A DNA stretch of 64,000 nucleotides from the NCBI RefSeq assembly GCF_000023985.1, contig NC_013156.1:1-64000 (forward strand), given 5' to 3'. The DNA comes from Methanocaldococcus fervens AG86. GTDB lineage: Archaea; AGJL01; Methanococci; Methanococcales; Methanocaldococcaceae. This document shows positions 20,958 to 31,306 of this stretch, one piece after another. The notes under the pieces were generated by a model. The model was not told the origin of the DNA. It did not search any database and saw only the letters and a list, made by a program, of their open reading frames with translations. The position numbers and the translations under genes were made by a program. The stretch's first letter is position 1; each line of letters opens with the position of its first letter.

Positions 20958-21012
20958 GGCTTCGCCCTATTGGTATACTTATAGTTTTGATCAACCTTTT
21001 ACTAAAAGGTTG
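20952..21012. terminator. tandem hairpins between convergent genes (dispersed repeat copy 2)
   Basis: CAATAGGGC-TTC-GCCCTATTG (20952-20972, overlapping the reductase stop codon) and CAACCTTTT-ACT-AAAAGGTTG (20992-21012) flank a spacer that contains AGTTTTGAT. On the opposite strand the order and motifs match the element at 427-485: an A/T-flanked hairpin, ATCAAAACT, then a GGGC-stem hairpin. It sits between the converging ends of the reductase and uspA, where a bidirectional terminator would be expected. Confidence 0.7.
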
Positions 21013-21015
21013 TTA

Positions 21016-21456
21016 TTATTCTTTTTTTGGTTTTTTAACAACTAAAACTGGGCAGTGTGCATTTTTAATAACTCTTTCAGCAACACTACCTAATAATATC
21101 CTTTCTAATCCAGTTTTCCCGGTAGTTCCCATGACAATTAAATCTGCTTTTTTCTTTTCAGCAAATTCAACAATCTCTTTTGCAGGAATTCCTTCCAACA
21201 TTTCTGTATGAACTTCAACTCCATACTCTTCAGCTAATTTTTTGACCTTTTTTAAAGCTTCATGCCCCTCCTCTTTTAACAGCTCACTAATCATTTCCCA
21301 GCTACCTTCTGCAGGTAATCCAACAAATGGAGAGACATCAACAACGTATATTGCATAAACTTCAGAATCAAATTTCTTCGCTATATTAACTGCATGCTTT
21401 GCAGCTTCAATTGAGACATCTGAACCATCAGTTGGGATAACTATTTTTTTATACAA
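21016..21456 (-). CDS. universal stress protein UspA family
   Basis: 146-residue Usp-fold protein. The N-terminal strand is KKIVIPTDGSDVSIEAAKHA. The ATP-binding signature is VMGTTGKTGLERILLGSVAERVI, i.e. the G-2x-G-9x-G-(S/T) pattern of ATP-binding Usp proteins, and it ends CPVLVVKKP. Translation most likely begins at TTG 21456, with GGTGA four bases upstream; no ATG occurs before the first strand. It is a single-gene unit facing the geranylgeranyl reductase. Confidence 0.93.
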   Translation of the reverse strand: MYKKIVIPTDGSDVSIEAAKHAVNIAKKFDSEVYAIYVVDVSPFVGLPAEGSWEMISELLKEEGHEALKKVKKLAEEYGVEVHTEMLEGIPAKEIVEFAEKKKADLIVMGTTGKTGLERILLGSVAERVIKNAHCPVLVVKKPKKE

Positions 21457-21780
21457 GTTTTCACCATTTCTGATTTTGATTTATTATTTTATTATATGTT
21501 TAGTATATTATAAATTTAGGATTTATAATATAAAAACCTGCCTATGACATATATTATTTTTCTTCGTTATGTTTAATCATGTTTACCATTTTTAGTACCA
21601 TAATTTTTTATTGATTAATAAAATTTATTGAAATTTTTATTATATAGTATGCTATTTTAAGTTTTTTACTTGGATTAAGGAATATCTCTTCACTTACACA
21701 AAAAATATATAAATTTTACTAAGCATATATTGTTTATGGATATTTAAAATTGTTTTTTATATATGACATGAGGTGATAAT
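21457..21780. other. 324-base gene-free stretch between uspA and the chemoreceptor
   Basis: This AT-rich divergent intergenic region holds the promoters of two genes. I see TATA-like elements for both directions and no open frame with a ribosome binding site. No clear inverted repeat or RNA-like GC island is visible. Confidence 0.6.
21704..21713 (+). promoter_or_regulatory. TATA box for the chemoreceptor gene
   Basis: AATATATAAA lies about 70 bases before the chemoreceptor ATG. The expected transcription start, about 25 bases downstream, leaves a leader of roughly 45 bases containing the GAGGTGATAAT ribosome binding site. Confidence 0.5.
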
Positions 21781-24030
21781 ATGCTCAAAAAGTTTAAAAT
21801 AAGTACAAAACTTATGATCATGTCAATATTTATCATTTTAGTGCCAATGATAATTCTGGGAGCTATGACATATCATTCTGTCTCAAATACAACAGAAGAA
21901 ATGTTGCAAAAAAATTTAGAGTCTGCATTTAGAACTGCAAATTCTGTTATTGATGGAAGACTGCATGAATTATCTGAAATGCTTTGCGTATATGCTGATG
22001 ATCCAAATTTTGTTAAATATATGGAGGAAAAGAATAAGGAAAATGTGCGTGAGTATGTTATTGATTTTAAAGAGGAAGCAGATGCAGATTTTGTTGTTGC
22101 GTTTGATACAGATGGAAAAGTGTTCGCAAGGTCGAATAATAATTTAAGTGGGGATAAAGAGCTGTATGATTTGGTTCTTAAAGCGTTATCTGGAAATAAA
22201 ATATCAGGTTTTGTTGTCCTTGATGAAGAAACCATGAAAAAAGAGGGTTTAGAACACCTACAATTGGAAGTAATCCCAACGCCAGGTATGGCAAATATTG
22301 ATGAAGATGTAGGAAAAAAAGGCTTGGCATTAGTTGCAATTGAACCTATTAAGGATGAAAATGATAATATTTACGGAGCATTACTGGTAGCAGATGTTCT
22401 AAATAAGGACTATACGCTTGTTGATAAGATAAGCGAATACACTGGAGGAAAATTAGCGACGATATTTTTAGATGGCCTTAGAGTAACGACCAATGTTGAA
22501 AAAGACGGAAAGAGGGCAGTAGGAACTGTAGTATCACAGGAAGTTTATGATGAGGTTATTAAAGAAGGAAATCCTTATGTTGGGAGGGTGTTTGTTGTTA
22601 ACGATTGGTATTTAACAGAATATGGGCCTATTAAAGATATTAATGGAAAAATTGTTGGAATGTTATTCGTTGGAGTGCCTGAAGATGAAGCTATAGTTCT
22701 TATGAATGATATTCGAAATGATGTTGTAAGTGCTGGAATTATTGGGACGTTATTTGGTGTAGGGATTGCGTTGATAGTTAGTAGGTCGATAGTTAATCCA
22801 ATAAAAAAGTTAGAAGAAGTTGCTGAAGAAGCTACAAAAGGGAATTTAAATGTTAGGGCAGAAGTTGAAAGTGACGATGAGATTGGAAAGTTGGCAGAAG
22901 CCTTTAACGAAATGATAGATAATGTTAATAAAGCTTTAGAAGAAGTAAAACGTAGAGAAGAGTTAGCTAAGATTCTTATAAATGATTTAAGGAATGTTAT
23001 GACAAGAATTGCCAATGGTGACTTAACTGCGAGAATGAATGAAAGTGGAGAGAAAAACAAAATTCAAAAGCTTGTTAATCGTGCATTAGATCAGTTAACT
23101 GAAATGATAAAAATGTTAAAAGAAGAGACGGATGAATTAAATAACGAACTTGATGTTATTAAGGAGGAGTTGAATAGGGTTAAAGAGATTTCTGATCAGG
23201 TTACTGATGCATCAAGCCAAGTTGCTACTGCAGCTACTGACCAGTCAAATAAACTTCAAGATTTAACTCAGGAGTTGGAGCATACTGTACAACTCTCAGA
23301 TGAAACCTTAAAAGCTGCTGAAGAGGGAGTTTCAGCAATTAATGAAGTAGAAGAAAAATCAGATGAAGGGGTTAAGAACGTTGAAAATGCAATCGAAACA
23401 ATGCAAAGAATAGCCAACGTTATCGACGAATTAGGTAGAGCTTTAGAAGATTTGGGTAAGAAAAGCCAAAAAATCAACGAAATTACTGCTTTAATTAAAG
23501 ATATTGCCGAACAAACTGGTTTGTTAGCTTTAAACGCTTCTATTGAAGCTGCAAGGGCTGGAGAGGCGGGAAGAGGTTTCGCAGTCGTTGCGAGTGAAAT
23601 CAAAAACCTTGCTGAGGAAATAGGAAAGTCAATTGAAGACATCAACAGAACGGTTGAAGAAATTAGAAAAGCTCTCGATAAGACTATCGATTTAGGATTA
23701 ACTGGAAAGAATGAAGTGGATAAAGGAGTTGTAGTGATAGATGAGGTTAATAAAGCATTCTTAAAGATCAAAGAAGCTGTTGATAAAACTAAAGAAGTTA
23801 TTGAGAATATTAAAAATGCCGCAAAAACTTCTGCAGATGATGTAGAACAGGCTTTAAAACATATTCAAGATATAGCTTCGATATCAGAAGAGTTTGCCGC
23901 TACAGCTGAAGAGTTAACAGCATCAACCGAAGAATTAAATGGAGCAATAGATGAGATTTATAAAGCTACAGAGAAAATTGTTGACATATCAAACAAACTC
24001 AAAGAATCAGCAGACAAATTCAAAACATAA
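21781..24030 (+). CDS. mcp: methyl-accepting chemotaxis protein with Cache sensor
   Basis: 749-residue transmembrane chemoreceptor. Helix TM1 is at about 11-33. An extracellular Cache-type ligand domain (about 35-310) contains [20 protein letters not shown] and [19 protein letters not shown], seen in Cache sensors. TM2 is at about 318-340, followed by HAMP ([20 protein letters not shown]) and a possible second HAMP ([15 protein letters not shown]). The long coiled coil has the conserved tip [20 protein letters not shown], which contacts CheA/CheW. GGTGATAAT sets the start. No che gene or archaellum gene is in the window. CGN arginine codons are commoner here than in neighbours, which hints at transfer. 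Confidence 0.95.
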   Translation: MLKKFKISTKLMIMSIFIILVPMIILGAMTYHSVSNTTEEMLQKNLESAFRTANSVIDGRLHELSEMLCVYADDPNFVKYMEEKNKENVREYVIDFKEEADADFVVAFDTDGKVFARSNNNLSGDKELYDLVLKALSGNKISGFVVLDEETMKKEGLEHLQLEVIPTPGMANIDEDVGKKGLALVAIEPIKDENDNIYGALLVADVLNKDYTLVDKISEYTGGKLATIFLDGLRVTTNVEKDGKRAVGTVVSQEVYDEVIKEGNPYVGRVFVVNDWYLTEYGPIKDINGKIVGMLFVGVPEDEAIVLMNDIRNDVVSAGIIGTLFGVGIALIVSRSIVNPIKKLEEVAEEATKGNLNVRAEVESDDEIGKLAEAFNEMIDNVNKALEEVKRREELAKILINDLRNVMTRIANGDLTARMNESGEKNKIQKLVNRALDQLTEMIKMLKEETDELNNELDVIKEELNRVKEISDQVTDASSQVATAATDQSNKLQDLTQELEHTVQLSDETLKAAEEGVSAINEVEEKSDEGVKNVENAIETMQRIANVIDELGRALEDLGKKSQKINEITALIKDIAEQTGLLALNASIEAARAGEAGRGFAVVASEIKNLAEEIGKSIEDINRTVEEIRKALDKTIDLGLTGKNEVDKGVVVIDEVNKAFLKIKEAVDKTKEVIENIKNAAKTSADDVEQALKHIQDIASISEEFAATAEELTASTEELNGAIDEIYKATEKIVDISNKLKESADKFKT

Positions 24031-24237
24031 AATATAATACTTTAATTTAATTTTTATTTTTTATTAATTCTCAATTAATTCTTATTTATTTTAATATTTT
24101 AATAATGATTTATCTTTTTTGTAAAATTTCTTGATGGATTTCGTCATCTTTTTAAAAGAGTTATCAATTTTTCAATAATAAACTATAAATTATAACAAAA
24201 TAATATTTTACATATAACCACGTAAAATGTGATAATC

Positions 24238-24660
24238 ATGAAGGAAAGAACCTTCGTAGCTTTAAAACCAGACGCTGTAAAAAGAAAATTAGTTGGAAAA
24301 ATTATAGAGAGATTTGAAAATAAAGGTTTTGAAATTGTGGCTATGAAGATGATTAAATTGGATAGAGAAATGGCAGAGAAATACTATGAAGAACACAAGG
24401 GAAGGGAGTATTTTGAAAGATTGATAAATTTCATGACATCTGGAAGAATGATTGCAATGGTTATTGAAGGAGAAAATGCCGTATCAGTTGTAAGGAAAAT
24501 GATAGGCAAAACGAACCCTGCTGAAGCGGATCCGGGAACTATAAGAGGAGATTTTGCTTTAACAACTCCAGATAACATAATTCATGCATCAGATTCAAAA
24601 GAAAGCGCTGAAAGAGAGATAAAGCTATTTTTTAAAGAAGGGGAGATATTTAGTGAATAG
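24238..24660 (+). CDS. ndk: nucleoside diphosphate kinase
   Basis: Transfers the gamma phosphate among nucleoside di- and triphosphates through a phosphohistidine. It begins KERTFVALKPDAVKRKLVG, and the active-site block is DNIIHASDSKESAEREI with the catalytic His in NIIHASDS. MIGKTNPAEADPGTIRGDFA is the nucleotide-contact loop. The ATG at 24238 is preceded by GTGATAATC; a GTG nine bases earlier belongs to that site. 140 residues is standard. The purL gene follows after 63 bases. Confidence 0.96.
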   Translation: MKERTFVALKPDAVKRKLVGKIIERFENKGFEIVAMKMIKLDREMAEKYYEEHKGREYFERLINFMTSGRMIAMVIEGENAVSVVRKMIGKTNPAEADPGTIRGDFALTTPDNIIHASDSKESAEREIKLFFKEGEIFSE

Positions 24661-24723
24661 GCATAAGGTTTAATAACACATCTTTCATTTTCTATATTAA
24701 ATCAATTTGATAAGGTGTAATAT

Positions 24724-26925
24724 ATGGATGAAAATGATTTAAGATATATAGAGAAAGTTTTAGGAAGAAAACCAAACCACATAGAGTTGGCAATGTTTGA
24801 AAACTTATGGAGTGAACATTGCGCTTACAGAACATCAAAAAAGCTTTTGAGAATGTTTGCTAAAACGGTTAATGAAAAAACATCTAAACATATCGTCGTT
24901 GGAATCGGAGATGATGCCGCTGTAATTAGGTTGAAAGATGATATATGCTTAGCAATTGCCATGGAAAGCCACAACCACCCATCTTATATAGACCCATACA
25001 ATGGAGCTGCTACAGGAGTTGGAGGGATAGTTAGGGATGTTTTATCAATGGGAGCTAAGCCTATAGCCCTATTAGACCCATTAAGATTTGGAGATATATT
25101 TGGAAAAGAAGGGGATAAGGTTAGATGGCTGGTTGAAGGAGTTGTTAAAGGAATTGGGGACTATGGAAATAGGATAGGGGTTCCAACTGTTGGAGGAGAG
25201 TGTGAGTTTGACAGCTCCTTTGATTATAACAACTTGGTTAATGTCGTATGTGTCGGTTTAGTTAGAGAGAATGAAATCATTACAGGAAAAGCAAAAGAGC
25301 CAGGATTGTCTTTAATATTGGTTGGTTCAACAGGAAGAGATGGGATAGGTGGAGCTTCATTTGCATCAAAGGATTTAACTGAAGAGAGTGAGGAAGAAAG
25401 ACCAAGTGTCCAAGTTGGAGACGCGTTTTCTGAAAAATGTTTAATTGACGCTGTTTTAGAGGCAATAAAAACTGGAAAAATTAAAGCTATGAAAGATTTA
25501 GGAGCTGCAGGTCTCTCAGGAGCTTCATCGGAGATGTGCTATGGTGGAGGAGTTGGATGTGAGCTTTATTTAGAAAATGTTGTATTGAGAGAGCCGTTAA
25601 CTCCTTATGAGATTATGGTGTCTGAAAGTCAGGAGAGGATGCTATTAGCTGTTGAGTCTGGAAGTGAAGAGGAGGTAATTAAAATATTTAAAAAATATGA
25701 GCTTCCTGCTTCAGTTATTGGTAAAACTATTGAGGAGAAGAGGATTATTGCCAAATACAATGGTGAAGTTGTTGTTGATTTACCATTAGATTTGCTCTGT
25801 GAAGCTCCTTTATACGATAGAGAGGCAAAAGAGGATTTAAAAGAAAGAGAAGATGATAAGGAAAAAATAAAGATGCCTGAAGATTTAAACGCTGTGTTGT
25901 TGAAACTATTGGAAAGTCCAAATATCTGCTCAAAAGAATGGATTTATCAGCAGTATGACCATGAAGTTCAAATAAGAACTGTCATAAAACCAGGAAAAGA
26001 TGTAGCTGTCTTAAGGATAATGGAAACTTATCCTACCGGCATTGCCTTAACAACTGACTGTAATTCAAGATACTGTAAATTAAATCCCTATGTAGGGGCA
26101 GTAAATGCCGTTGCTGAGGCGGTGAGGAATTTAGCAACTGTAGGAGCTGAGCCAATAGCCATGCTTGACAATTTAAACTTTGGAAATCCTGAGAGGTCGG
26201 AGAGATTTTGGCAGTTAGCTGAATGTATAAAAGGTTTATCTGATGCCGCAGAATTCTTTGAGATTCCAGTAGTCGGAGGAAATGTAAGTTTATACAACGA
26301 AACAGTTATTGAAGGTAAAGAATTCCCAATAAACCCAACTCCAGCAATATTTGTTTTGGGTAAAGTTGAGGATGTTGAAAAAGTCCCTGGAGTTTTAGAT
26401 AATAAGATTAGAGAAGGGGATATGTTAATAATTACAAATGAAACAAAAGATGAGATGGGAGGAAGTGAGTATTATAAAGTTATACACAACACTGAGGAAG
26501 GAAGAGTTCCAAGGGTTGATTTAGATAAAGAAAAGAAGATTTATGAGGAAGTTAGAGAGGTTATAAAAGAAGGTTTAGTTAGCGAGGCAGTTGACTGTTC
26601 AAGAGGTGGTTTGGCTGTAGCTTTAGCTAAAATGGCTATATTAAATAACATTGGCTTAGATGTAGATTTAACTACCTATAATAAAAACAACTTGAGAGAT
26701 GACATCTTATTATTCTCAGAGACCTCTGGAAGAATAATATTGGCAGTTAGAGAGGAAAATAAGGATAAAGTTTTAAGTAAATTGAGCAACGCATATGTTA
26801 TTGGAAAAGTTGGTGGAAATAAATTGAAGATAAAAATTAATGGAAAGGATGTTATTGATTTGGATGTAGAGGAGATGAAAAAGAGGTATTATGAGGCATT
26901 TCCAAAGATGATGGGAGAAATTTAA
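24724..26925 (+). CDS. purL: phosphoribosylformylglycinamidine synthase subunit PurL
   Basis: ATP-dependent synthetic subunit of the FGAM synthase PurLQS complex in purine synthesis. Motifs include [68 protein letters not shown] and [12 protein letters not shown]. At 733 residues it is the small archaeal/Gram-positive type lacking the glutaminase, which is a separate PurQ. GGTGTAATAT precedes the ATG. purQ and purS are not in the window. It converges on secF with a 10-base gap. Confidence 0.97.
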   Translation: MDENDLRYIEKVLGRKPNHIELAMFENLWSEHCAYRTSKKLLRMFAKTVNEKTSKHIVVGIGDDAAVIRLKDDICLAIAMESHNHPSYIDPYNGAATGVGGIVRDVLSMGAKPIALLDPLRFGDIFGKEGDKVRWLVEGVVKGIGDYGNRIGVPTVGGECEFDSSFDYNNLVNVVCVGLVRENEIITGKAKEPGLSLILVGSTGRDGIGGASFASKDLTEESEEERPSVQVGDAFSEKCLIDAVLEAIKTGKIKAMKDLGAAGLSGASSEMCYGGGVGCELYLENVVLREPLTPYEIMVSESQERMLLAVESGSEEEVIKIFKKYELPASVIGKTIEEKRIIAKYNGEVVVDLPLDLLCEAPLYDREAKEDLKEREDDKEKIKMPEDLNAVLLKLLESPNICSKEWIYQQYDHEVQIRTVIKPGKDVAVLRIMETYPTGIALTTDCNSRYCKLNPYVGAVNAVAEAVRNLATVGAEPIAMLDNLNFGNPERSERFWQLAECIKGLSDAAEFFEIPVVGGNVSLYNETVIEGKEFPINPTPAIFVLGKVEDVEKVPGVLDNKIREGDMLIITNETKDEMGGSEYYKVIHNTEEGRVPRVDLDKEKKIYEEVREVIKEGLVSEAVDCSRGGLAVALAKMAILNNIGLDVDLTTYNKNNLRDDILLFSETSGRIILAVREENKDKVLSKLSNAYVIGKVGGNKLKIKINGKDVIDLDVEEMKKRYYEAFPKMMGEI

Positions 26926-26935
26926 AACCTATTTT

Positions 26936-27784
26936 TTAAATCTTTTTAGCTCTGTATTCGGTTATGTAGTATCTTAATATTCCAGCGTTCAATAACCATG
27001 TATTTAAGATATCTGCAACCAATGCAAATATTAAAACTGTTGCTATATTTGCCAATATATCAGCAACTGGGATAAAGAGTTTTACAACAATCAATAATAT
27101 CAGCATTGCAGAGATTGTAGTGAATGTCATAGTTAGTCCTGTTTTCATAGCTTCTTTAACTGTTTCATCAAAGCTTTTTGATAATCTTTTTAGCACTCTT
27201 GTAGTTAGTAGGATATTTGAATCCACACTATAACCAATAACCATTAATAGAGCGGCTATTGTTGCAGAGGAAAGCTCAATGTTAAATAAGCTCATAGCCC
27301 CCAAAGCCATAATTAAATCTGAAAGTGCAGACAATATAATAACTCCACTCGCTATTGGGTTTCTGAATGCAAAATAAACAGCTATAGCCATGAATATGAA
27401 CGCAAATGAAATAGCTTTAAGTCCTTCTTCAAAGAATTTAGAGCTTAAAGTAGCTCCAATTGTTTTTTCAGAGTAATTTAATTTATCCAATCTATCCACA
27501 TTAAAAAATTCTTTAATTTTTTGTTTTACAATATCAACATCTTCAGTTTTACATCTAACAACTATATAATATCCATCAGCTGCTTTTAGCTTTTTTATTT
27601 CAGCAATGTTGTTAAGACTGTTTTTTAAACTGGTTATATCCATATCGTTATTAACTTTAATCGTTATCTCCGTTCCTCCTGTAATATCTATACTTTTTGG
27701 AATTCCCTTAAAACCTATCAACAAAATTGATAATATGAGAAGGGCTAAGGGTATAGCTATTGACAGTCTATAATCTTTTAGCAT
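26936..27784 (-). CDS. secF: protein-export membrane protein SecF
   Basis: Subunit of the SecDF complex that uses ion motive force to assist protein translocation. An N-terminal helix is followed by DITGGTEITIKV (the P1-head entry motif), a periplasmic-side domain of about 80 residues, then five helices with VIGYSVDSNILLTTRVLKRL and DETVKEAMKTGLTMTFTTISAM, both signature blocks. 282 residues is normal for SecF. The start follows GGGGTTGG. No secD adjoins it: the next gene downstream is convergent purL and the upstream gene is divergent. Confidence 0.93.
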   Translation of the reverse strand: MLKDYRLSIAIPLALLILSILLIGFKGIPKSIDITGGTEITIKVNNDMDITSLKNSLNNIAEIKKLKAADGYYIVVRCKTEDVDIVKQKIKEFFNVDRLDKLNYSEKTIGATLSSKFFEEGLKAISFAFIFMAIAVYFAFRNPIASGVIILSALSDLIMALGAMSLFNIELSSATIAALLMVIGYSVDSNILLTTRVLKRLSKSFDETVKEAMKTGLTMTFTTISAMLILLIVVKLFIPVADILANIATVLIFALVADILNTWLLNAGILRYYITEYRAKKI

Positions 27785-27864
27785 TGTTCCAACCCCTTAA
27801 TATTTTATCCATACAAAACAAACTTTTTTATATGCAGTGAAGTAATATAAATATTAATATCCTT

Positions 27865-29181
27865 ATGGATAAGGTGATACCTATTAGACCAAAAAAATTT
27901 GTAATGTTTTTATTTTTGTTCTTTTTATTTGCAAATTTGTCTTTGGCATACACCATTGAGAGGGTAGATATTGAATGTATTGTCAATCCTGACGATACAA
28001 TAAACGAAACAATAACTATGATAATTTACAATAACGAAAATGAAAATTTAAGCTCTGTAACTTATACTATCCCTCAAAATATCAGAAACTTTACAATAAA
28101 CTCTCCTAATGGTGTTAGGGGATATAGTGCTTTATATGACCAAGGAGTTACTAAGATTACGATAGAGCTCGAAAAACCCATAATGCCTACTGAATCTACA
28201 AATATATCAATTAATTGTTTCGTTACTGATGCAATTTGGACGAAAAATGACGTTAAACAGCTTATCCTCAACTTTCCAATCCCTGCAAAAAATGCTGAAA
28301 TAAAAGTAGTTCTTCCTCCAGGGGCGGTTATATTATCACCACAGGGAACTTTGCTTGTAACACCTTCTGGGTATAAAATAACTACAGACGGGAAACACCA
28401 AATTATCATTTGGGATTTATCCCTAGATAAAGAAATAACCTTTACAGTTGCTGTAAAATATTCCTTTGTCTCATATCCTTCACAGAATATCATAGAACAT
28501 CCAGCTATTAGCAGTAATTTAAAATATCTTCTAATAATCACAGTATTTGGGACCATATTACTTGGAGCATTGTTCGTTATGGAGAGAACGTCCAAAAATA
28601 GGATTGTGGAAGAAAATAAAAATATAAAAAATGAGTTAGATAAGTTAAAAAATAAATTAAAAGAAAAAGAAGACGAAGTTAAAAACGCTACAGAAATAAT
28701 AAAAGATTTGGAAGAGGAATTAAATAAGGCTAATAAAAACTTATTAAGCAAAGACGAGATTATTGGTGTATTAAATGAGAGAATTTCAGAATATGAGAGT
28801 AGGATAAAAAATCTTGTGGATGAAAATGCCAATTATAAAGAAAAAATTGATTCGTTAAGTGAATACGTTAAAGCTTTAGAAAAGGAAAATAAAGAACTAA
28901 AAGATAAGGTTAGAGAATTAAATGAAATCATACAAAAGGACATAGAATTAAAGAAAGGGGTTTTATGGGACTTTTTAACTGAAGATGAAAAAACTATAAT
29001 TGATTTAATAAAAAAGCACGGACATATAACCCAAAAAGAGATTGTAGAAATTACTGGAATGAGCAAACCAAAAGTTTCAAGAATTATATCTGAATTAGAG
29101 GATAGAAAAATCATAAGAAAGGAAAAAATAGGAAGAATAAATAAATTAACCTTAACAGAAGATAGTAAAAAGCTCTTATAA
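27865..29181 (+). CDS. membrane-anchored winged-helix regulator
   Basis: One-component transmembrane regulator. It has an N-terminal signal or anchor (KKFVMFLFLFFLFANLSLA), an extracellular beta-rich domain (about residues 30-205), and one transmembrane helix (YLLIITVFGTILLGALFVM, about 213-231). A long cytoplasmic coiled coil follows (about 240-365), then a C-terminal MarR-like winged helix (HITQKEIVEITGMSKPKVSR). The start is uncertain. ATG 27865 lies only about 17 bases from a TATA-like AATATAAAT (27844-27852) and lacks a site, whereas GGTGAT (27873-27878) is spaced for an ATT codon at 27883. It probably senses an external or membrane signal. The glycosyltransferase gene follows in 12 bases. 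Confidence 0.85.
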   Translation: MDKVIPIRPKKFVMFLFLFFLFANLSLAYTIERVDIECIVNPDDTINETITMIIYNNENENLSSVTYTIPQNIRNFTINSPNGVRGYSALYDQGVTKITIELEKPIMPTESTNISINCFVTDAIWTKNDVKQLILNFPIPAKNAEIKVVLPPGAVILSPQGTLLVTPSGYKITTDGKHQIIIWDLSLDKEITFTVAVKYSFVSYPSQNIIEHPAISSNLKYLLIITVFGTILLGALFVMERTSKNRIVEENKNIKNELDKLKNKLKEKEDEVKNATEIIKDLEEELNKANKNLLSKDEIIGVLNERISEYESRIKNLVDENANYKEKIDSLSEYVKALEKENKELKDKVRELNEIIQKDIELKKGVLWDFLTEDEKTIIDLIKKHGHITQKEIVEITGMSKPKVSRIISELEDRKIIRKEKIGRINKLTLTEDSKKLL

Positions 29182-29193
29182 TTTGGTGAGACT

Positions 29194-30375
29194 ATGAAAA
29201 TCTTAATATCGGTTTGTGGGGAGGGCTTTGGGCATACAACAAGATGCGTAGCAATTGGTGAAGCTTTAAAAGATGATTATGAAATTGCCTATGTTGCTTA
29301 TGGTAAAAGTAAAGATTTCATTGAAAAATACAATTTTAAAGTTTTTGAGACATTTCCAGAGATAAAATTAAAAGGAAAGGATGGGAAGTTTGATATAACT
29401 TCAACTATATTCAATAAAGAATACAGCCCAAGAAAGGCTATTGAAAGAGAGATTGAAATTATAAAGGGATATAACCCTGATTTGGTTATTTCTGATTGCA
29501 AATATAGCACAATTGTAGCTGCAAAACTTTTAAAAAAGCCAGTTATTTGTATAAGCAATCAAAACTATACAAGATACAAATTAAAAACTGATTTAATTGT
29601 CTATCCAACAATGAAAGCTTTAAATGTTATACATGAGAAATGTGAAAAATTTGTAGTTCCAGATTTTCCTCCACCATATACAATATGTGAATACAACTTA
29701 AAAATTATAAAAAATATGGAGTTTATTGGGCCTTTAATTAGATATGATGTTGATAACGTTGACAATGTTGAAGGTTATATATTGAGCGTTATCGGTGGGT
29801 TTGAATATAGATACAAGATCCTTGAAGAACTTGGAAACATTGCCTTAAAAAATAACCTTAATGTTAAACTCGTATGTGGGTGTTATGAAGTAGCTAAAAA
29901 GATAAAAAATGACTTGAAATTGAAGTCATATAAGAATAAAAATATTGAGATAATCCCTATAACAACCAATATGAAAGAACTTATAAAAAATGCTGAGATT
30001 GTTGTATCACATGGTGGACATTCAACGATAATGGAAGCTCTATCATTTGGAAAACCGTTAATTGTTATTCCAGATTTAGACCATCCTGAGCAGGGGAATA
30101 ATGCCAAAAAAGTTCATGAACTGGGTTGCGGAATAGCTTTATCCTACAAAGAGCTATACAGACTGGAAGAGGCGATATTTGATATAAAAAACATGAGGAT
30201 GTATAAAAGAAACGCCTTAAAGATGAAAGAACTTGCAAAAAAATACAATGGAAAGAAAAATATCAAAAAAATAATAGACGATTTCTTTGAAACAAAAAGC
30301 AATTTAAGGAAATACTACTTAACAGATAGAATAACTAACAAGCTAATCAATAAGATTAAATTGAAGATTAGGTGA
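29194..30375 (+). CDS. MurG/GT28-like glycosyltransferase
   Basis: GT-B fold glycosyltransferase. The N-terminal nucleotide-fold loop is [11 protein letters not shown]-like ([20 protein letters not shown]), and the C-terminal donor-binding block is [24 protein letters not shown] followed by [18 protein letters not shown], as in the MurG/GT28 group. Two Rossmann domains, about 1-170 and 190-350, fill 393 residues. GGTGAGACT precedes the ATG. Position after the membrane-bound regulator hints at cell-surface glycan synthesis; donor and acceptor are unknown. Confidence 0.83.
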   Translation: MKILISVCGEGFGHTTRCVAIGEALKDDYEIAYVAYGKSKDFIEKYNFKVFETFPEIKLKGKDGKFDITSTIFNKEYSPRKAIEREIEIIKGYNPDLVISDCKYSTIVAAKLLKKPVICISNQNYTRYKLKTDLIVYPTMKALNVIHEKCEKFVVPDFPPPYTICEYNLKIIKNMEFIGPLIRYDVDNVDNVEGYILSVIGGFEYRYKILEELGNIALKNNLNVKLVCGCYEVAKKIKNDLKLKSYKNKNIEIIPITTNMKELIKNAEIVVSHGGHSTIMEALSFGKPLIVIPDLDHPEQGNNAKKVHELGCGIALSYKELYRLEEAIFDIKNMRMYKRNALKMKELAKKYNGKKNIKKIIDDFFETKSNLRKYYLTDRITNKLINKIKLKIR

Positions 30376-30379
30376 TTTG

Positions 30380-31303
30380 ATGATAACAGTATTGTCAGGG
30401 GGAACAGGGACACCAAAGTTATTACAGGGCTTAAAAAAAGTTGTTGATAATGAAAAATTGGCTGTTGTTGTAAATACTGGTGAAGATACATGGATAGGGG
30501 ATTTATACTTATCACCAGATGTTGATACCGTCCTCTATACACTATCTGATTTAATAAATGAAGAGACATGGTATGGAGTTAGAGGAGATACCTTCCACAC
30601 TCATGAGCAGTTAAAAAAGCTTGGATTTGATGAGGTTTTAAGAATAGGAGATAAAGATAGGGCTTTGAAGATGCATAAAACTTATTATTTAAAAAGAGGT
30701 TATAATCTCTCAGAAGTTGTAGATATGGAGAGAGAAGCTTTAGGAATTAAAGCAAAAATTATTCCAATGACCGATGATAGAGTTGAAACAAAAATTTTGG
30801 CAAAAGTTGATGGAAAAACTGACTTATTAAAATTCCATGATTTTTGGGTTAAGAGGAGAGGAGAAGTTGAGGTTTTAGATGTGATTTATGAAAACTCTTT
30901 ATATGCAAAGCCATGTGAAAAGGCTGTTGAAGCTATAAATAACAGTGAGCTTATCATTATCGGCCCCTCAAATCCTATAACTTCCATAGGGCCAATTTTA
31001 AGCTTAAATGGTATGAAAGATTTATTAAAAGATAAAAAGGTTGTTGTTGTCTCCCCAATAGTTGGAGATTCCGCAGTTTCAGGTCCTGCAGGCAAATTGA
31101 TGAAAGCAAAGGGTTATGAGGTCTCTGTTAAAGGGGTTTATGAATTTTATAAAGATATAGTTGATATTTTAGTTATTGACACCGTTGATAAAGATATGGC
31201 AAAAGAGATACCATGCAAGGTTTTAATAACAAACACAATCATGAAAACATTGGATGATAAAGTTAGGTTGGCAAAGAATATTATTGAATTCTGCAGTGGA
31301 TAA
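30380..31303 (+). CDS. cofD: 2-phospho-L-lactate transferase
   Basis: Transfers the phospholactyl (or phosphoenolpyruvyl) group from the guanylyl-activated donor to the deazaflavin Fo, forming F420-0. The N-terminal loop is TVLSGGTGTPKLLQGLKKV; further blocks are VVNTGEDTWIGDLYLSPD and IIGPSNPITSIGPIL, plus SPIVGDSAVSGPAGKLM. GGTGATTTG precedes ATG 30380; a TTG directly before it merely extends the frame. 307 residues is standard. It follows the glycosyltransferase by four bases and precedes the THUMP methyltransferase by three. Confidence 0.96.
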   Translation: MITVLSGGTGTPKLLQGLKKVVDNEKLAVVVNTGEDTWIGDLYLSPDVDTVLYTLSDLINEETWYGVRGDTFHTHEQLKKLGFDEVLRIGDKDRALKMHKTYYLKRGYNLSEVVDMEREALGIKAKIIPMTDDRVETKILAKVDGKTDLLKFHDFWVKRRGEVEVLDVIYENSLYAKPCEKAVEAINNSELIIIGPSNPITSIGPILSLNGMKDLLKDKKVVVVSPIVGDSAVSGPAGKLMKAKGYEVSVKGVYEFYKDIVDILVIDTVDKDMAKEIPCKVLITNTIMKTLDDKVRLAKNIIEFCSG

Positions 31304-31306
31304 TTT

